A stretch of 64,000 bases of DNA from Defluviitalea phaphyphila (lineage in GTDB: Bacteria > Bacillota > Clostridia > Lachnospirales > Defluviitaleaceae). Position 1 is the first letter of the stretch. The number at the start of each line of letters is the position of its first letter. The DNA lies in assembly GCF_001466305.1 (NCBI RefSeq), contig NZ_JWID01000003.1:162067-226066 (forward strand), given 5' to 3'. Positions 47,612-57,277 of the stretch are shown here, piece by piece. The notes below the pieces were generated by a model that saw only the letters and a list, made by a program, of their open reading frames with translations, ran no database searches and was not told where the DNA came from. The translations under genes and the position numbers were made by a program.

Positions 47612-48937
47612 TTATTCCTTTCCTCTCTTTTCTCTAACAATAAAATGTAGAGGGGTACCTTTAAATCCAAAAGCCTCTCTTAATTGATTTTCAATATACC
47701 TTTTATAAGAGAAATGCATTAATTCTCTATCATTTACAAATAATACAAAACTAGGTGGTTTTATACCCACTTGAGTCATATAATAAATTTTTAAACGTTT
47801 TCCTTTATCTGAAGGTGGTTGATTCATTGCCATAGCCTCATATAAAACTTCATTTAAAAGACCTGTACTAATTCTAAGAGAATGATTTTGAGATACTATT
47901 TTAATCATTTCAAACAATTTATGAACTCGTTGACCTGTGAGTGCTGATATAAATAATTTAGGTGCATACGGCATATAACTTAACTTAAATTCAATATCTT
48001 TCAAGTATTTATTCATTGTTTTATCATCTTTTTCTATCTTATCCCATTTATTAACTACTATTATTGATGCCTTTCCTCTTTCATGAGCAATTCCTGCTAT
48101 TTTAGTATCTTGTTCTGTAATACCTTCTTCTGCATCAATAAGCAATACTGATACATCAGCTCTTTCTATTGCCGCTACAGTTCTTACTATGCTATATTTT
48201 TCTATATCTTCTTTTACTTTGTTTTTTCTTCTTATCCCTGCCGTATCTATAAAAACAAACTTATCTTCTCCAATTGTAACAGGTGTATCTATAGCATCCC
48301 TTGTAGTACCAGGAATATCACTTACAATAACTCTTTCTTCTCCTAATATTTTATTGATTAATGAAGATTTTCCTACATTAGGCTTACCTATTATAGCCAC
48401 TTTTATTACTTCATCTTCATAATTAGTTTCTTCAGTTTTATCAAAATATTTTACAACCTCATCAAGCATGTCTCCTAATCCTAAAGGTTGAGCTGCTGAT
48501 ATAGGAATAGGATCTCCTAATCCCAAATTGTAAAATTCATATATATCCATATTATCTTTTACCATATTATCTACTTTATTTACTACAAGAACTACAGGTT
48601 TTTGGGATTTTCTAAGCATATTAGCTACTTCATGGTCTGAATCTGTAAGTCCTTGTTTTACATCTACTAAAAAGATTATTACATCTGAAGTTTCAATAGC
48701 TATTTCTGCTTGTCTTCTCATCTGCTTTAAAATAATATCTTCTGCATTAGGTTCAATTCCTCCTGTATCAATCAATGTGAATTTATGATTTAACCATTCA
48801 GCTTCTGCATATATTCTATCTCTAGTAACTCCAGGAGTATCTTCAACTATAGCTATTCTTTCTCCTGCTAATCGATTAAACAATGTAGATTTTCCTACAT
48901 TAGGTCTTCCAACAATCGCAACAATAGGTTTACTCAT
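47612..48937 (-). CDS. der: Ribosome biogenesis GTPase Der (EngA)
   Basis: A double GTPase needed for 50S maturation. The 441-residue product has two GTPase domains, each with its P-loop ('[14 protein letters not shown]' near residue 8; '[13 protein letters not shown]' near 184), 'DTPG'/'DTAG' G3 motifs and 'NKVD'/'NKWD' G4 motifs, then the KH-like C-terminal domain. It overlaps the upstream DUF512 gene by 8 bases. Confidence 0.97.
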   Translation of the reverse strand: MSKPIVAIVGRPNVGKSTLFNRLAGERIAIVEDTPGVTRDRIYAEAEWLNHKFTLIDTGGIEPNAEDIILKQMRRQAEIAIETSDVIIFLVDVKQGLTDSDHEVANMLRKSQKPVVLVVNKVDNMVKDNMDIYEFYNLGLGDPIPISAAQPLGLGDMLDEVVKYFDKTEETNYEDEVIKVAIIGKPNVGKSSLINKILGEERVIVSDIPGTTRDAIDTPVTIGEDKFVFIDTAGIRRKNKVKEDIEKYSIVRTVAAIERADVSVLLIDAEEGITEQDTKIAGIAHERGKASIIVVNKWDKIEKDDKTMNKYLKDIEFKLSYMPYAPKLFISALTGQRVHKLFEMIKIVSQNHSLRISTGLLNEVLYEAMAMNQPPSDKGKRLKIYYMTQVGIKPPSFVLFVNDRELMHFSYKRYIENQLREAFGFKGTPLHFIVREKRGKE

Positions 48938-50270
48938 TTGTATTCTCCTTTATATTTAGTATTGCTTTAATAAAATCTTCTCCAGATGTTCCTACTATCT
49001 CTATAGGAACTTTTAATTTTTCTTCTAGGTCTTTAGCATACATATCATCTAAAAGTATAGTATCATTATCTCTAAAAGTATTTTGAGGAAGTAATAATCT
49101 CCCTCCTAATTTTTTATCTTTTAATTGATTTAATATATCTTGTCCTGTCATAAGTCCTGCCACTGTAATTTGTTCTCCAAAAAAATAGTTTATAATAGGA
49201 TATATATAAACCTTAAGATTCGAGTATTTATTTTCTAACTTATTAACTAATTCTTTTATAAATGGATAAGTAATAACTCCTGTAGCCATTGAAATTTCTA
49301 TATTTTCTTCTAATTTATCTGGCAATTTTTTAAAATATTCATTAAACTCATGCTTCATTAATGCAATCATTCCTACTCCATTTTCAATCTGAGGGAAATC
49401 TTCATATCTTTTATAATCAGGAACTTCTATTTCTCCTGTTAAATAAAACTCATCAGCTGCATAAATGAAAGTATTATTATATTTTGCTTTATAATAATCT
49501 TGCCATTTATGAATAATTTCTATAACTTCCCTTGCATCTTCTTTTGTAAAAGGTTCTAAAGGATATAAATTATCCCTAAATTTAGAAAGTCCTACGGGAA
49601 CTACAGATGTACTTTTCATATTTGGTAAAAATTGTTCTAAGTCTCTAATTGTTTTATCTAAAATATTTCCATCATTTAAACCTTTACATAAAACTATTTG
49701 TCCGTTTACTTCAATTCCTGCATCTACCATCCTTTTTATTTTACCTAAAAAATCTCCTGCAGTAGGATTTTTTAACATTTTCTTTCTTACTTCAGGATCT
49801 GTAGCATGAATAGAAATATTCATAGGAGATAAGCGATAATATATTAATCTGTCTATATCTTCATCACTCATATTAGTTAATGTAATGTAATTCCCATTTA
49901 AAAAAGACATTCTCCAATCATCATCTTTAAAATATACTGTTTTTCTCATATGAGGAGGCAATTGATCAATAAAACAAAAAACACATTTATTTTTACAAGC
50001 TTTTAAATTATCCATAAGTTCATTTTCAAATACTAATCCCAAATCTTCATTTATGTCTTTTTCAATTTCAAATTCCCATTCTTCATTAGAATCGTTTTTA
50101 CGAATTAATAAAGTTATTTCTTCATCGGATAATAAATATCTATAATCAAAAACATCTTCTATTATTGAATTGTTAATAGAAAGAAGAATATCTCCTGCTT
50201 CAATTCCTAGTTCCTCCCCAATACTTTGAGGTAGTACTTTTACAATCTTATGTTCTTTATATCTTTTCAA
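48930..50270 (-). CDS. DUF512 protein with PDZ-like and radical-SAM-like domains
   Basis: A 446-residue protein. Residues 1-70 are PDZ-like ('[18 protein letters not shown]'). Next comes a radical-SAM-like region with '[18 protein letters not shown]' (Cys-x3-Cys-x2-Cys near residue 93) and '[17 protein letters not shown]'. The C-terminal DUF512 domain includes '[15 protein letters not shown]'. It is widely conserved next to der in Clostridia; function unknown. The start is a TTG with AGGAG 11 bases upstream. First gene of the der-plsY-gpsA operon. Confidence 0.88.
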   Translation of the reverse strand: MKRYKEHKIVKVLPQSIGEELGIEAGDILLSINNSIIEDVFDYRYLLSDEEITLLIRKNDSNEEWEFEIEKDINEDLGLVFENELMDNLKACKNKCVFCFIDQLPPHMRKTVYFKDDDWRMSFLNGNYITLTNMSDEDIDRLIYYRLSPMNISIHATDPEVRKKMLKNPTAGDFLGKIKRMVDAGIEVNGQIVLCKGLNDGNILDKTIRDLEQFLPNMKSTSVVPVGLSKFRDNLYPLEPFTKEDAREVIEIIHKWQDYYKAKYNNTFIYAADEFYLTGEIEVPDYKRYEDFPQIENGVGMIALMKHEFNEYFKKLPDKLEENIEISMATGVITYPFIKELVNKLENKYSNLKVYIYPIINYFFGEQITVAGLMTGQDILNQLKDKKLGGRLLLPQNTFRDNDTILLDDMYAKDLEEKLKVPIEIVGTSGEDFIKAILNIKENTNE

Positions 50271-50312
50271 AATTTCGACAACTCCTGTATGCTTAATAAT
50301 TACTATGTCTTT

Positions 50313-50340
50313 ATTATATCTAAAATAATAAATTTATCAA
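50313..50340 (-). promoter_or_regulatory. Candidate promoter of the DUF512-der-plsY-gpsA operon
   Basis: On the minus strand TTGATA, 16 bases, TATAAT. The -35 lies in the loop of an AT-only 12-bp inverted repeat (50324-50354) after the pgeF stop. Confidence 0.55.
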
Positions 50341-50353
50341 TTAAATTTATTAT

Positions 50354-51184
50354 TTATTTTAATTCAATAATTGCTGCTAAATTTCCTCTTTTCCCATTAT
50401 GTCCTCTATGAGAAAAGAAAATATCTTTATTACATTTAGTACACATATCTGTTACTGTAATATTAGAAGGTAAAATCCCTCCTTCTAGCAAAGTTTTCTC
50501 ATTAGCTTTCCATAAATCAATAACATATTTCCCATTATTTTGAGAATAAATTATATTTTTTGTATCTACAAAAATTTTTTCAAACTCATCAACTACTGGT
50601 TTATCTACTTCAAAACAACATTTCCCGATAGAAGGACCTATCCCTACTAATGTATCCTTAGGGTTTGAATTAAACTCCTTTTTAAATATTTTTATCATTT
50701 CTAGTCCTATTTTCTTAACTGTTCCTCTCCATCCAGCGTGAGCAAGTCCCACTGCTTTAGCTACTGGGTCTAAAAAAAAGAGTGGAACACAGTCTGCATA
50801 AAAGGTTATTAAAGGAATTTTAGGGATATTAGTAGCTAGTCCATCGATTTCTTTACTATATTTAATGAAATTAAAATTATCACTTATGTCTTCTTTTTTT
50901 ATAACTCTTATTTTTTTTCCATGTACTTGATCTGAAAAAATGAGTTTATTATAATCAATTCCTATGGCACTACATAAAATTTTATAATTTGTCTTAACAT
51001 TTTCCTCATTATCCCCACGTCCAAAACCTAAATTAAGAGATTCATAAATTCCTTTACTAACTCCTCCTAATCGAGTACTAAAACAATGATTTACAAGATC
51101 AGTTTTATCAAAGCTAGGAAATGTAATATAGAAAAGGTTATTTTTTTGATGAAAAGATAAGGTCTGTGTACGATTTTGATACAT
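50354..51184 (-). CDS. pgeF: PgeF/YfiH family multicopper-oxidase-like purine nucleoside phosphorylase
   Basis: A 276-residue protein of the family once called polyphenol oxidase or laccase-domain protein, now tied to purine nucleoside phosphorolysis and cell-wall fidelity. Metal-site motifs are 'IFSDQVHGKKI', 'FYADCVPLFFLDP', 'AHAGWRGTVKKIG' and 'GIGPSIGKCCFEV', and it ends with 'FFSHRGHNGKRGNLAAII'. AGAGGAT supports the ATG. It follows yraN by 23 bases. Confidence 0.92.
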   Translation of the reverse strand: MYQNRTQTLSFHQKNNLFYITFPSFDKTDLVNHCFSTRLGGVSKGIYESLNLGFGRGDNEENVKTNYKILCSAIGIDYNKLIFSDQVHGKKIRVIKKEDISDNFNFIKYSKEIDGLATNIPKIPLITFYADCVPLFFLDPVAKAVGLAHAGWRGTVKKIGLEMIKIFKKEFNSNPKDTLVGIGPSIGKCCFEVDKPVVDEFEKIFVDTKNIIYSQNNGKYVIDLWKANEKTLLEGGILPSNITVTDMCTKCNKDIFFSHRGHNGKRGNLAAIIELK

Positions 51185-51207
51185 TCTAATCCTCTTCCTT
51201 TATAAAA

Positions 51208-51573
51208 TCATAAAATAGGATAAAAAGCATTTCTTATTAAAGTTATTTTCAAATTTGGATATTCACCCAAAATTTCAAGAACATCAAATCTACAAGGTTT
51301 ATCCCATAATTTATATTTTTGAATATACCATAAAGCCACTTTAGATATAGTTCTTTGCTTATAATAATTTACTGCTTCTCTAGGATATCCACGGGAAAGA
51401 TTTTTTCTATATTTTACTTCTATAAACACTAAATATTCTTTTTCTTTTGCTATTATATCTATTTCGCCAATTTTACATCTAAAATTTTTTTCTAAAATAG
51501 TGATTCCTTGTTTTTCCAAAAATTTTACTGCTAATTTTTCGCCCCATTCTCCAATACTTCTTTTATTAATCAT
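51208..51573 (-). CDS. yraN: UPF0102 protein YraN (nuclease-like)
   Basis: A 121-residue protein with the YraN pattern 'GEWGEKLAVKFLEKQG', 'EKNFRCKIGEIDIIAKEK' and 'LVFIEVKYRK', an endonuclease-like fold with the E-x-D...E-x-K catalytic set. Function not established. The ATG at 51573 has AGGAG upstream; 13 further upstream codons are open but overlap ylqH deeply. The chosen start gives an 8-base overlap. Confidence 0.92.
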   Translation of the reverse strand: MINKRSIGEWGEKLAVKFLEKQGITILEKNFRCKIGEIDIIAKEKEYLVFIEVKYRKNLSRGYPREAVNYYKQRTISKVALWYIQKYKLWDKPCRFDVLEILGEYPNLKITLIRNAFYPIL

Positions 51574-51844
51574 TTTTAAATTTCTCCTGTAAATTATCAA
51601 TATTTCCAACAAAAACTAAAATTTCTGCCACAACTTCATATAATTCGGGAGGAATTAGATCTCCTATTTCTAATTCAGTTAACATATCTGCTAATTTATG
51701 GTCTTCATAAATAGGAATATTCTCTTCTTTTGCTTTATTCATTATATTCTCAGCAATAACTCCTTTACCCTTTGCTAAAACTTCTGGAGCAGTATTACCT
51801 TTTTCATATCGAATAGCTACAGCTTTTCTTATTTTTTTATCCAT
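51566..51844 (-). CDS. ylqH: FlhB-like cytoplasmic-domain protein (YlqH/FlhX type)
   Basis: A 92-residue protein equal to the C-terminal cytoplasmic domain of the type III export gate protein FlhB: 'KAVAIRYEKGNTAPEVLAKGKG', 'AKEENIPIYEDHKLADML' and 'IGDLIPPELYEVVAEILVFV' split. It lacks the membrane part and the autocleaved Asn-Pro-Thr-His. In Bacillus the same gene follows rnhB-ylqG. It starts 2 bases after the ylqG homologue; AGGGTGT is the ribosome site. Confidence 0.88.
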   Translation of the reverse strand: MDKKIRKAVAIRYEKGNTAPEVLAKGKGVIAENIMNKAKEENIPIYEDHKLADMLTELEIGDLIPPELYEVVAEILVFVGNIDNLQEKFKND

Positions 51845-51846
51845 AG

Positions 51847-53337
51847 TTACACCCTCATATCAAAAGAATATCTCTTTAACTCTTCATTTAAATCAGAATT
51901 ATTCTCCGTAGGTTTTAATATATTAAACTTTTCTTCTAATTTTTCAAAAGTAATATTTTTTAAATTATATCCTTTATTAGATAAACTATTAATTAATTTT
52001 TGTATATGTTTTTTAATAATATCTTTATAAATCTCATTTTCTAATCTAAATTGACAGTATATATCTTTTAAATTTTTTTGTAAAAATATTTCTAAATGTC
52101 CTAAATTTTTTAAGTCTAATGCTATAAAAGCAGATATAGAACTAGATTTATTCCTTTTATTTTTATTTCTTCTAAAAACATATATTTCCACTTGAGTATT
52201 GTTATTATTAATATTAATAGGAATTTGAACATAAGTTTCATATTTATTTAATTGATTCATAAATTCTAAATTATTTTTAATTTGTTTTGATATATTTGTA
52301 ATTTCATTTTCATCATTTGAGCCTATTCTATTTTCTATATCAATAACAAATTTATATAATTTATTCAAAGTTTCATCTAATTTTTTTTGATCTTTTAATT
52401 GCTCTAAAGGAATATTTATATCGTTTTGTACTACTTTAAAAAGACTTTTAAATTTATCTGATAAAGTAATTTCTAAATGACTTTTATCTTTATTATTTAT
52501 CATAAATTCTTTAATATGCTGTTTAAAAAAATTTAATATTTCGTTATCTTCTAATAAAAAAGATTTTATTTTATTATTATTTAATAAAGTTAAATTATTG
52601 TTAAGATTTCTTTCATCAATAATTATATCGTTTAAAAATTCATAATTCTCATATATATAAATTAAACTTTTTATTTCTTTTTGAAGAGAAGTAAAAGGTA
52701 AGGAGTCTGCAATATCATAGCTATTTAAAAGTTCTAATTTTAAATTATAATCTTTTATATTATTTATTTTACCCATAAATTCATTAATTTGTTCTTCTAA
52801 ATTAAAATTATGGAGAACATAATTTTTTAATTGATTAATATTTTCTTCATTAATAGGTATTTCATTATTGATAAAAAATATTATTTCTTCTAATTTAAGA
52901 TTTGGATTATTTTTAAGTTTTAAAAAAATATCTTGCAAACTACTTTTATCTATTGATAAATGATTATCTAAAAGTTTTTCTACCATTTCGATATTTTCTG
53001 AAGTGGCTAAAAGATTAGCTGAATCTAAAGCATCTAAAATAATATTTAATTTTGGATTTTCATTTTGATTTTTCAATGTTTCAAGTAAAATTTGTTCATT
53101 TGAATTAGATTTTACTTTAAAAAGCATAGTTTCTCCTATTTTCATCTCTAATAATTCATTTTGTAATTTTGCCTCTATAGACATGCCATTATCTAAACAC
53201 AATAATACCTTATCTTGTTGAATATCTATAATTTGAGCTTTAAAAATATCTCCTAGTTTTAATTTTAAAAAAGACTTTTCTAAAGGTAAATTAAACTTTT
53301 GAATTGAATTTAATTCATTATATTTATTTATTCTCAT
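51847..53337 (-). CDS. YlqG-like / FliK C-terminal-like protein
   Basis: A 496-residue, Asn/Lys/Glu-rich, mostly helical protein with little sequence complexity. Its position between rnhB and the FlhB-like gene is that of Bacillus ylqG, and its C-terminal 100 residues ('HLEIFLQKNLKDIYCQFRLE') are compatible with the FliK-like hook-length-control domain. With the FlhB-like protein it could form a cut-down export-switch pair, but no flagellar gene is present here. The assignment rests mainly on gene order. Confidence 0.6.
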   Translation of the reverse strand: MRINKYNELNSIQKFNLPLEKSFLKLKLGDIFKAQIIDIQQDKVLLCLDNGMSIEAKLQNELLEMKIGETMLFKVKSNSNEQILLETLKNQNENPKLNIILDALDSANLLATSENIEMVEKLLDNHLSIDKSSLQDIFLKLKNNPNLKLEEIIFFINNEIPINEENINQLKNYVLHNFNLEEQINEFMGKINNIKDYNLKLELLNSYDIADSLPFTSLQKEIKSLIYIYENYEFLNDIIIDERNLNNNLTLLNNNKIKSFLLEDNEILNFFKQHIKEFMINNKDKSHLEITLSDKFKSLFKVVQNDINIPLEQLKDQKKLDETLNKLYKFVIDIENRIGSNDENEITNISKQIKNNLEFMNQLNKYETYVQIPININNNNTQVEIYVFRRNKNKRNKSSSISAFIALDLKNLGHLEIFLQKNLKDIYCQFRLENEIYKDIIKKHIQKLINSLSNKGYNLKNITFEKLEEKFNILKPTENNSDLNEELKRYSFDMRV

Positions 53338-53407
53338 AATAGCACCTCACAAAATAAGGGATAGCACAAAATATAAATTAGAAAATTTTTTTGTATTTAT
53401 CACAATT

Positions 53408-54187
53408 TCATAAGTTTAATATAATATTTTTAGTAAAGCTTCTTCTATGTATTGGACATAAGCCATTTTTTTTAATTGCATCAATATGACTTTTTGTGCC
53501 ATATCCTTTATTTTTAATAAAATCATATTCTGGATAAAGTTCATGATAGGAGTCCATTAATCTATCCCTTGTTACTTTTGCTATAATACTTGCAGCTGCA
53601 ATAGAAATACTTTTATTATCTCCTCCAACAATAGTCTGTTGTGGTATAGAAATATTAGGAATTTCATTATTTCCATCGACTAAAACAACTTGAGGTTTTT
53701 TATCTAGTTTATTTAATGCCATTTTCATAGCTTTATAAGTAGCTTGCAAAATATTAATTTCATCAATTGTTTGAGGATCAACTATTCCTATCCCTATTGA
53801 TAAAGCTTCCTCTTGTATTATATCAAAAAGAATTTCTCTTTTGGCAATAGATAGTTTTTTAGAATCTTTAATCCCTATTATATTACAATCTTGAGGTAAA
53901 ATTACAACTGCTGCTACAACTGGACCAGCTAAAGGGCCTCTCCCTACTTCATCTATTCCTCCCACCAAATTAAATCCTTTATTATAATATTGATTTTCAT
54001 AATATTTTAGCTTCTTCAATCTATCTAACTCTTTACAATACGTCTTATATTTTTTTTCGTACTTTTTAACTAAATTCTGTACTCCTTTTCTAGAATCTAT
54101 TCTTATTTTTTCTAAAATATTAGGAAGTTCCTCATAAGAAACTTCCTTTAATAAATTTTCCATAGATTTTATTGACATATTACTCAT
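53408..54187 (-). CDS. rnhB: Ribonuclease HII
   Basis: Removes RNA from RNA-DNA hybrids and misincorporated ribonucleotides. The 259-residue product has an N-terminal extension of about 75 residues, then 'LVGGIDEVGRGPLAGPVVAA' (Asp-Glu of the DEDD site), 'GIKDSKKLSIAKRE', 'VLVDGNNEI', 'GDNKSISIAAASIIAKVTRD' and 'NKGYGTKSHIDAIKKNG'. It overlaps rbgA by 8 bases. A start three codons downstream is equally possible. Confidence 0.95.
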   Translation of the reverse strand: MSNMSIKSMENLLKEVSYEELPNILEKIRIDSRKGVQNLVKKYEKKYKTYCKELDRLKKLKYYENQYYNKGFNLVGGIDEVGRGPLAGPVVAAVVILPQDCNIIGIKDSKKLSIAKREILFDIIQEEALSIGIGIVDPQTIDEINILQATYKAMKMALNKLDKKPQVVLVDGNNEIPNISIPQQTIVGGDNKSISIAAASIIAKVTRDRLMDSYHELYPEYDFIKNKGYGTKSHIDAIKKNGLCPIHRRSFTKNIILNL

Positions 54188-55049
54188 TTTTCTCTTCTAT
54201 ATCCTCCGGTATTTCAAATGTAATATTCCCTAATTTTCCAGATCTTAATTCATCTAATAATATTTGAGAAGTTCTATCGTAATCAACTTCTCCTCCTGAA
54301 ATTAAAAAACCTCTTTTTAACCCTATTTCCTTCAAAAGTTCTGTAGAAGTTTTAAAAGAAATATCCGTTATTTTGTATCTGTTTTTTATATTATTGGGAA
54401 AATTTTTAGAAAGAAAATCTAAAAGTTTTAATGACAATGTCTGTATATCAAGTATTTCTTGTTTAATCGCTCCTGTAAAAGCTAATTTAATTCCTACATT
54501 AACATCTTCAAATTTAGGCCAAAGAATCCCAGGAGTATCTAATAATTCAAAATCCTTTTTTATTTTTATCCACTGTTTACCTTTAGTTATTCCTGGTCTG
54601 TCTCCAGTTTTTGCACTAGCTTTTCCTACTAATTTATTAATAAATGTAGACTTTCCTACATTAGGAATTCCTACTACCATAGCTCTAATCGGTCTAAAAA
54701 TCCTTCCTCTTTTTTTATCTTTTTCTATTTTTTCTTTCAACATTTTTTTAGCTAAATCATATACAGTTGAAATTCCTTTTCCTGTAATAGAATTAATAAC
54801 AACAACTCCATATCCTTGATTTTTAAACCAATCAACCCATTTAGATGTAACATTTTCATCTGCTAAATCACTTTTATTCATTACAATAATTCTTGGTTTA
54901 TGTTTTGATAGCTCGTCAATATTTGGATTTTTGCTACTATAAGGAATTCTAGCATCTACTAATTCAATAATAATATCAACTAGTTTTAAATTTTCCATTA
55001 TTAATTTCTTTGTTTTGGACATATGTCCAGGATACCACTGTATATTCAT
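54180..55049 (-). CDS. rbgA: Ribosome biogenesis GTPase RbgA (YlqF)
   Basis: Acts in late 50S assembly. The 289-residue product is a circularly permuted GTPase: G4 'NKSD' (near residue 58) comes before G1 'GIPNVGKSTFINKL' (near 126) and G3 'DTPGILWP' (near 172). It starts 'MNIQWYPGHMSKTKKLI', typical of the family, and ends with the ANTAR-like helical domain. It lies between the lepB copies and rnhB. Confidence 0.96.
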   Translation of the reverse strand: MNIQWYPGHMSKTKKLIMENLKLVDIIIELVDARIPYSSKNPNIDELSKHKPRIIVMNKSDLADENVTSKWVDWFKNQGYGVVVINSITGKGISTVYDLAKKMLKEKIEKDKKRGRIFRPIRAMVVGIPNVGKSTFINKLVGKASAKTGDRPGITKGKQWIKIKKDFELLDTPGILWPKFEDVNVGIKLAFTGAIKQEILDIQTLSLKLLDFLSKNFPNNIKNRYKITDISFKTSTELLKEIGLKRGFLISGGEVDYDRTSQILLDELRSGKLGNITFEIPEDIEEKNE

Positions 55050-55081
55050 AATTTAATCACCATTCATTTATAATATATTAT

Positions 55082-55618
55082 CTATTTAATAAATCCAAAA
55101 GATTTTAAAGGCCAAATTCTAAGACCTGCTTTAGCAAATATTTGCTCCCTTCTAATTGGTCCTATATATCTGCTATCTTGACTTATATTTCTATTATCTC
55201 CCATAACAAAATATGTTCCTTCAGGAATTTTATAAGGAAATTCTAAAATACCTTTAATATCTGTATCCATAGGACCATTTAAATAATCTTCTTCAAGGGG
55301 TTTATCATTAATGTATACTTTTCCATCTTTTAAATCAATTGTTTCTCCTGGAAGTCCTATGACTCTTTTAATAATATCTACATCATCATGAAATACAACA
55401 ATATCTCCACGTTTTGGTTCATTAAAAAGATAATATAATTTATTTACGATAATATGATCATTAATTTGGATAGTTGGTATCATAGAACCTGTAGGAATAA
55501 TTGTATGTGCCAAAACAAATTGTCTTATAAAAATAGCAATAATAATTGCTATTAAAATATCTTTTATCCAACTTATAACCTCATTTGTAATATTAAAATA
55601 CTTATTATTTTTTTCCAT
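55082..55618 (-). CDS. lepB: Signal peptidase I, copy 1 of 3
   Basis: Cleaves signal peptides outside the membrane. The 178-residue type I protease has one N-terminal membrane segment (about 18-38), the nucleophile Ser45 in 'IPTGSMIPTIQ', the general base Lys in 'DIIKRVIGLPGETIDL' near 87 and box E 'GTYFVMGDNRNISQDSRYIG'. AGGAGG precedes the ATG. It is the third of three tandem copies in transcription order, upstream of rbgA. Confidence 0.93.
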   Translation of the reverse strand: MEKNNKYFNITNEVISWIKDILIAIIIAIFIRQFVLAHTIIPTGSMIPTIQINDHIIVNKLYYLFNEPKRGDIVVFHDDVDIIKRVIGLPGETIDLKDGKVYINDKPLEEDYLNGPMDTDIKGILEFPYKIPEGTYFVMGDNRNISQDSRYIGPIRREQIFAKAGLRIWPLKSFGFIK

Positions 55619-55636
55619 ATATCCACCTCCTAATAT

Positions 55637-56161
55637 TTACTTTAAAAAACCTATTTTATTGAGAGGCCATATCCTAAAAAAAGCTTTTCCTGTAATTTTA
55701 GATATATGTACTAATCCAACTTCTTTATATCTACTATCTAAACTTAAATTTCTATTATCTCCCATAACAAAATAATTATCCTTTGGTATTATTATAGGAA
55801 ATTCCATGTCTCCTATGTTTAATTCTTCCATAGGCTCAAGGATATAATTTTCTTCTATTTCTTTATCATTTATATATACTTTATTATTTTTTATATCTAT
55901 TTTATCTCCTTCTGTTGCAATTATTCTTTTTATAAAATATTGAGGCGGATTATCAGAGTATTTAAAAGAAATAATATCTCCTTTTTTTGGTGAAAAAAAA
56001 TTATAAATAAATTTATTTACAATAACAAAATTTCCATCTTGTAAAGTAGGATTCATAGAATCCCCCTTAACTTGGGTATTTTGAAAAATAAAAGTAGTAA
56101 TAAATATTGTAATTAATAAAGCAATAAACATATCTTTAAGCCAATTATAAAGTTCTTTCAT
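55637..56161 (-). CDS. lepB: Signal peptidase I, copy 2 of 3
   Basis: A 174-residue copy with Ser35 in 'KGDSMNPTLQDGNF', Lys in 'YFIKRIIATEGDKIDI' and 'NYFVMGDNRNLSLDSRYKEVG'. The P-G-E of the lysine box is changed to T-E-G-D, the most diverged catalytic surround of the three. The start is the ATG at 56161 (AAGAG 8 bases upstream); an ATG six codons earlier lacks a ribosome site. The gap from copy 3 is 43 bases. Confidence 0.91.
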   Translation of the reverse strand: MKELYNWLKDMFIALLITIFITTFIFQNTQVKGDSMNPTLQDGNFVIVNKFIYNFFSPKKGDIISFKYSDNPPQYFIKRIIATEGDKIDIKNNKVYINDKEIEENYILEPMEELNIGDMEFPIIIPKDNYFVMGDNRNLSLDSRYKEVGLVHISKITGKAFFRIWPLNKIGFLK

Positions 56162-56204
56162 TATGTTATCTCTTTTCATATCCCATTCACTACTTATAAA
56201 TAAT

Positions 56205-56729
56205 TTATTTCACAATTCCAAATTTATTTAAAGGCCATATTCTCATAGTTGCATGTCCTATAATTTTCGATTTTTCAATAGTTCCTACGTCTTGATATCT
56301 ACTATCCGAACTGTTATTTCTATTATCTCCCATAACAAAATATGTATTATCAGGAACTACAAACGGAAAAGAAATATCTCCTCTTTGTTGCATTGGTTCT
56401 AAAATATAATCTTCTTCTAAAGGATTACCATCAATAAAAACAACTCCATTTTTAATATCAATCGTTTCTCCAGGTAAACCGATAATTCTTTTTATATAAT
56501 GTTTAGAAGGATCTCCTTTATAAGGAAATACAATAATTTCTCCTCTTTCAGGTTCAGTAAAATAATATTCAAATTTATTTATAATCAATATATCATTTTC
56601 TAACAAAGTAGGCTCCATAGAAGGACCAATCACTTTGGTATTTTCAAAAATAAAAGTTCTCACAAAAAAAACTATTATTATTACAATTATAATCTCTTTT
56701 ATCATCCCCAAAAATTCAGCTTTTTTCAT
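56205..56729 (-). CDS. lepB: Signal peptidase I, copy 3 of 3
   Basis: A 174-residue copy with the nucleophile Ser37 in 'IGPSMEPTLLEND', Lys in 'HYIKRIIGLPGETIDI' and 'NTYFVMGDNRNNSSDSRYQDVG'. It is first of the three in transcription order, 22 bases beyond the rplS terminator. No separate promoter is evident, so it may be reached by read-through from rplS. All three copies keep the Ser-Lys dyad and look active. Confidence 0.93.
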   Translation of the reverse strand: MKKAEFLGMIKEIIIVIIIVFFVRTFIFENTKVIGPSMEPTLLENDILIINKFEYYFTEPERGEIIVFPYKGDPSKHYIKRIIGLPGETIDIKNGVVFIDGNPLEEDYILEPMQQRGDISFPFVVPDNTYFVMGDNRNNSSDSRYQDVGTIEKSKIIGHATMRIWPLNKFGIVK

Positions 56730-56751
56730 ATACTACACCTCTTATATATAC

Positions 56752-56779
56752 AAAAAGGGACCATGTAGTCCCCTTTTTT
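56752..56779 (-). terminator. Terminator after rplS
   Basis: Stem core GGGAC/GTCCC, extended by A5/T5 with one extra C, loop CATGTA; a T-rich exit on the minus strand. It abuts the rplS stop. Confidence 0.82.
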
Positions 56780-57122
56780 AAATAAGCTCTTTAACCTTTG
56801 CCGCCTTACCAACTCTAGAACGAAGATAATTTAATTTAGCTCTTCTTACTTTACCTTTTCTTATTACTTCAATTCTATCAATATTGGGAGAATGAAGTGG
56901 CCATGTTCTTTCAACACCAATACCATAAGATACACGTCTTACAGTAAAAGTTTCACGATTTCCTCCATTTTGTCTTTTAAGTACAATTCCTTCAAACATC
57001 TGAATTCTTTCACGATTTCCTTCTTTTACTTTTGCATATACACGAACAGTATCACCAACATTAAAAGGAGTAATGTCACTTCTTAATTGTTCTTGCTCAA
57101 TTTCTTTAATAATTTGATTCAT
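56778..57122 (-). CDS. rplS: 50S ribosomal protein L19
   Basis: The 114-residue L19, full length, has '[20 protein letters not shown]' near residue 20, '[15 protein letters not shown]' near 40, '[21 protein letters not shown]' split after it, and the basic C-terminus '[14 protein letters not shown]'. GGAGGG lies upstream. It has its own promoter, a GC-richer leader and terminator, so is mainly monocistronic here; trmD, often upstream, is absent. Confidence 0.97.
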   Translation of the reverse strand: MNQIIKEIEQEQLRSDITPFNVGDTVRVYAKVKEGNRERIQMFEGIVLKRQNGGNRETFTVRRVSYGIGVERTWPLHSPNIDRIEVIRKGKVRRAKLNYLRSRVGKAAKVKELI

Positions 57123-57194
57123 AAGTACCCTCCTTCCATCTTAGACGTTCATGCCTATTACTAATTCTAGACAGAGGACCGCCCGTACTCACAA
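57123..57194 (-). promoter_or_regulatory. Probable L19 autoregulatory leader RNA
   Basis: The roughly 70 bases between the promoter and rplS are clearly richer in G+C than the surroundings, with blocks such as GTACGGGCGGTCCTCTGTC and GCATGAACGTC just before the ribosome site. Firmicute L19 leaders are known ribosomal-protein autoregulatory RNAs. I cannot fold it or compare it to the Rfam model, so the call rests on position and composition. Confidence 0.45.
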
Positions 57195-57200
57195 TTTAGA

Positions 57201-57229
57201 AGTATATCATATTATTAAATTAAATGCAA
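57201..57229 (-). promoter_or_regulatory. rplS promoter
   Basis: On the minus strand TTGCAT, 17 bases, TATACT, about 80 bases upstream of the rplS start. Confidence 0.6.
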
Positions 57230-57277
57230 CGATATTTTAATGTTTTCTATATTTATTTATAACTAATTTATTGGTTA

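Noticed and set aside
54373..54819. 148-codon plus-strand frame inside rbgA
   Set aside because: Antisense shadow of a conserved GTPase with no family features; the same applies to 46653-47048, 59308-59703 and 7013-7336.
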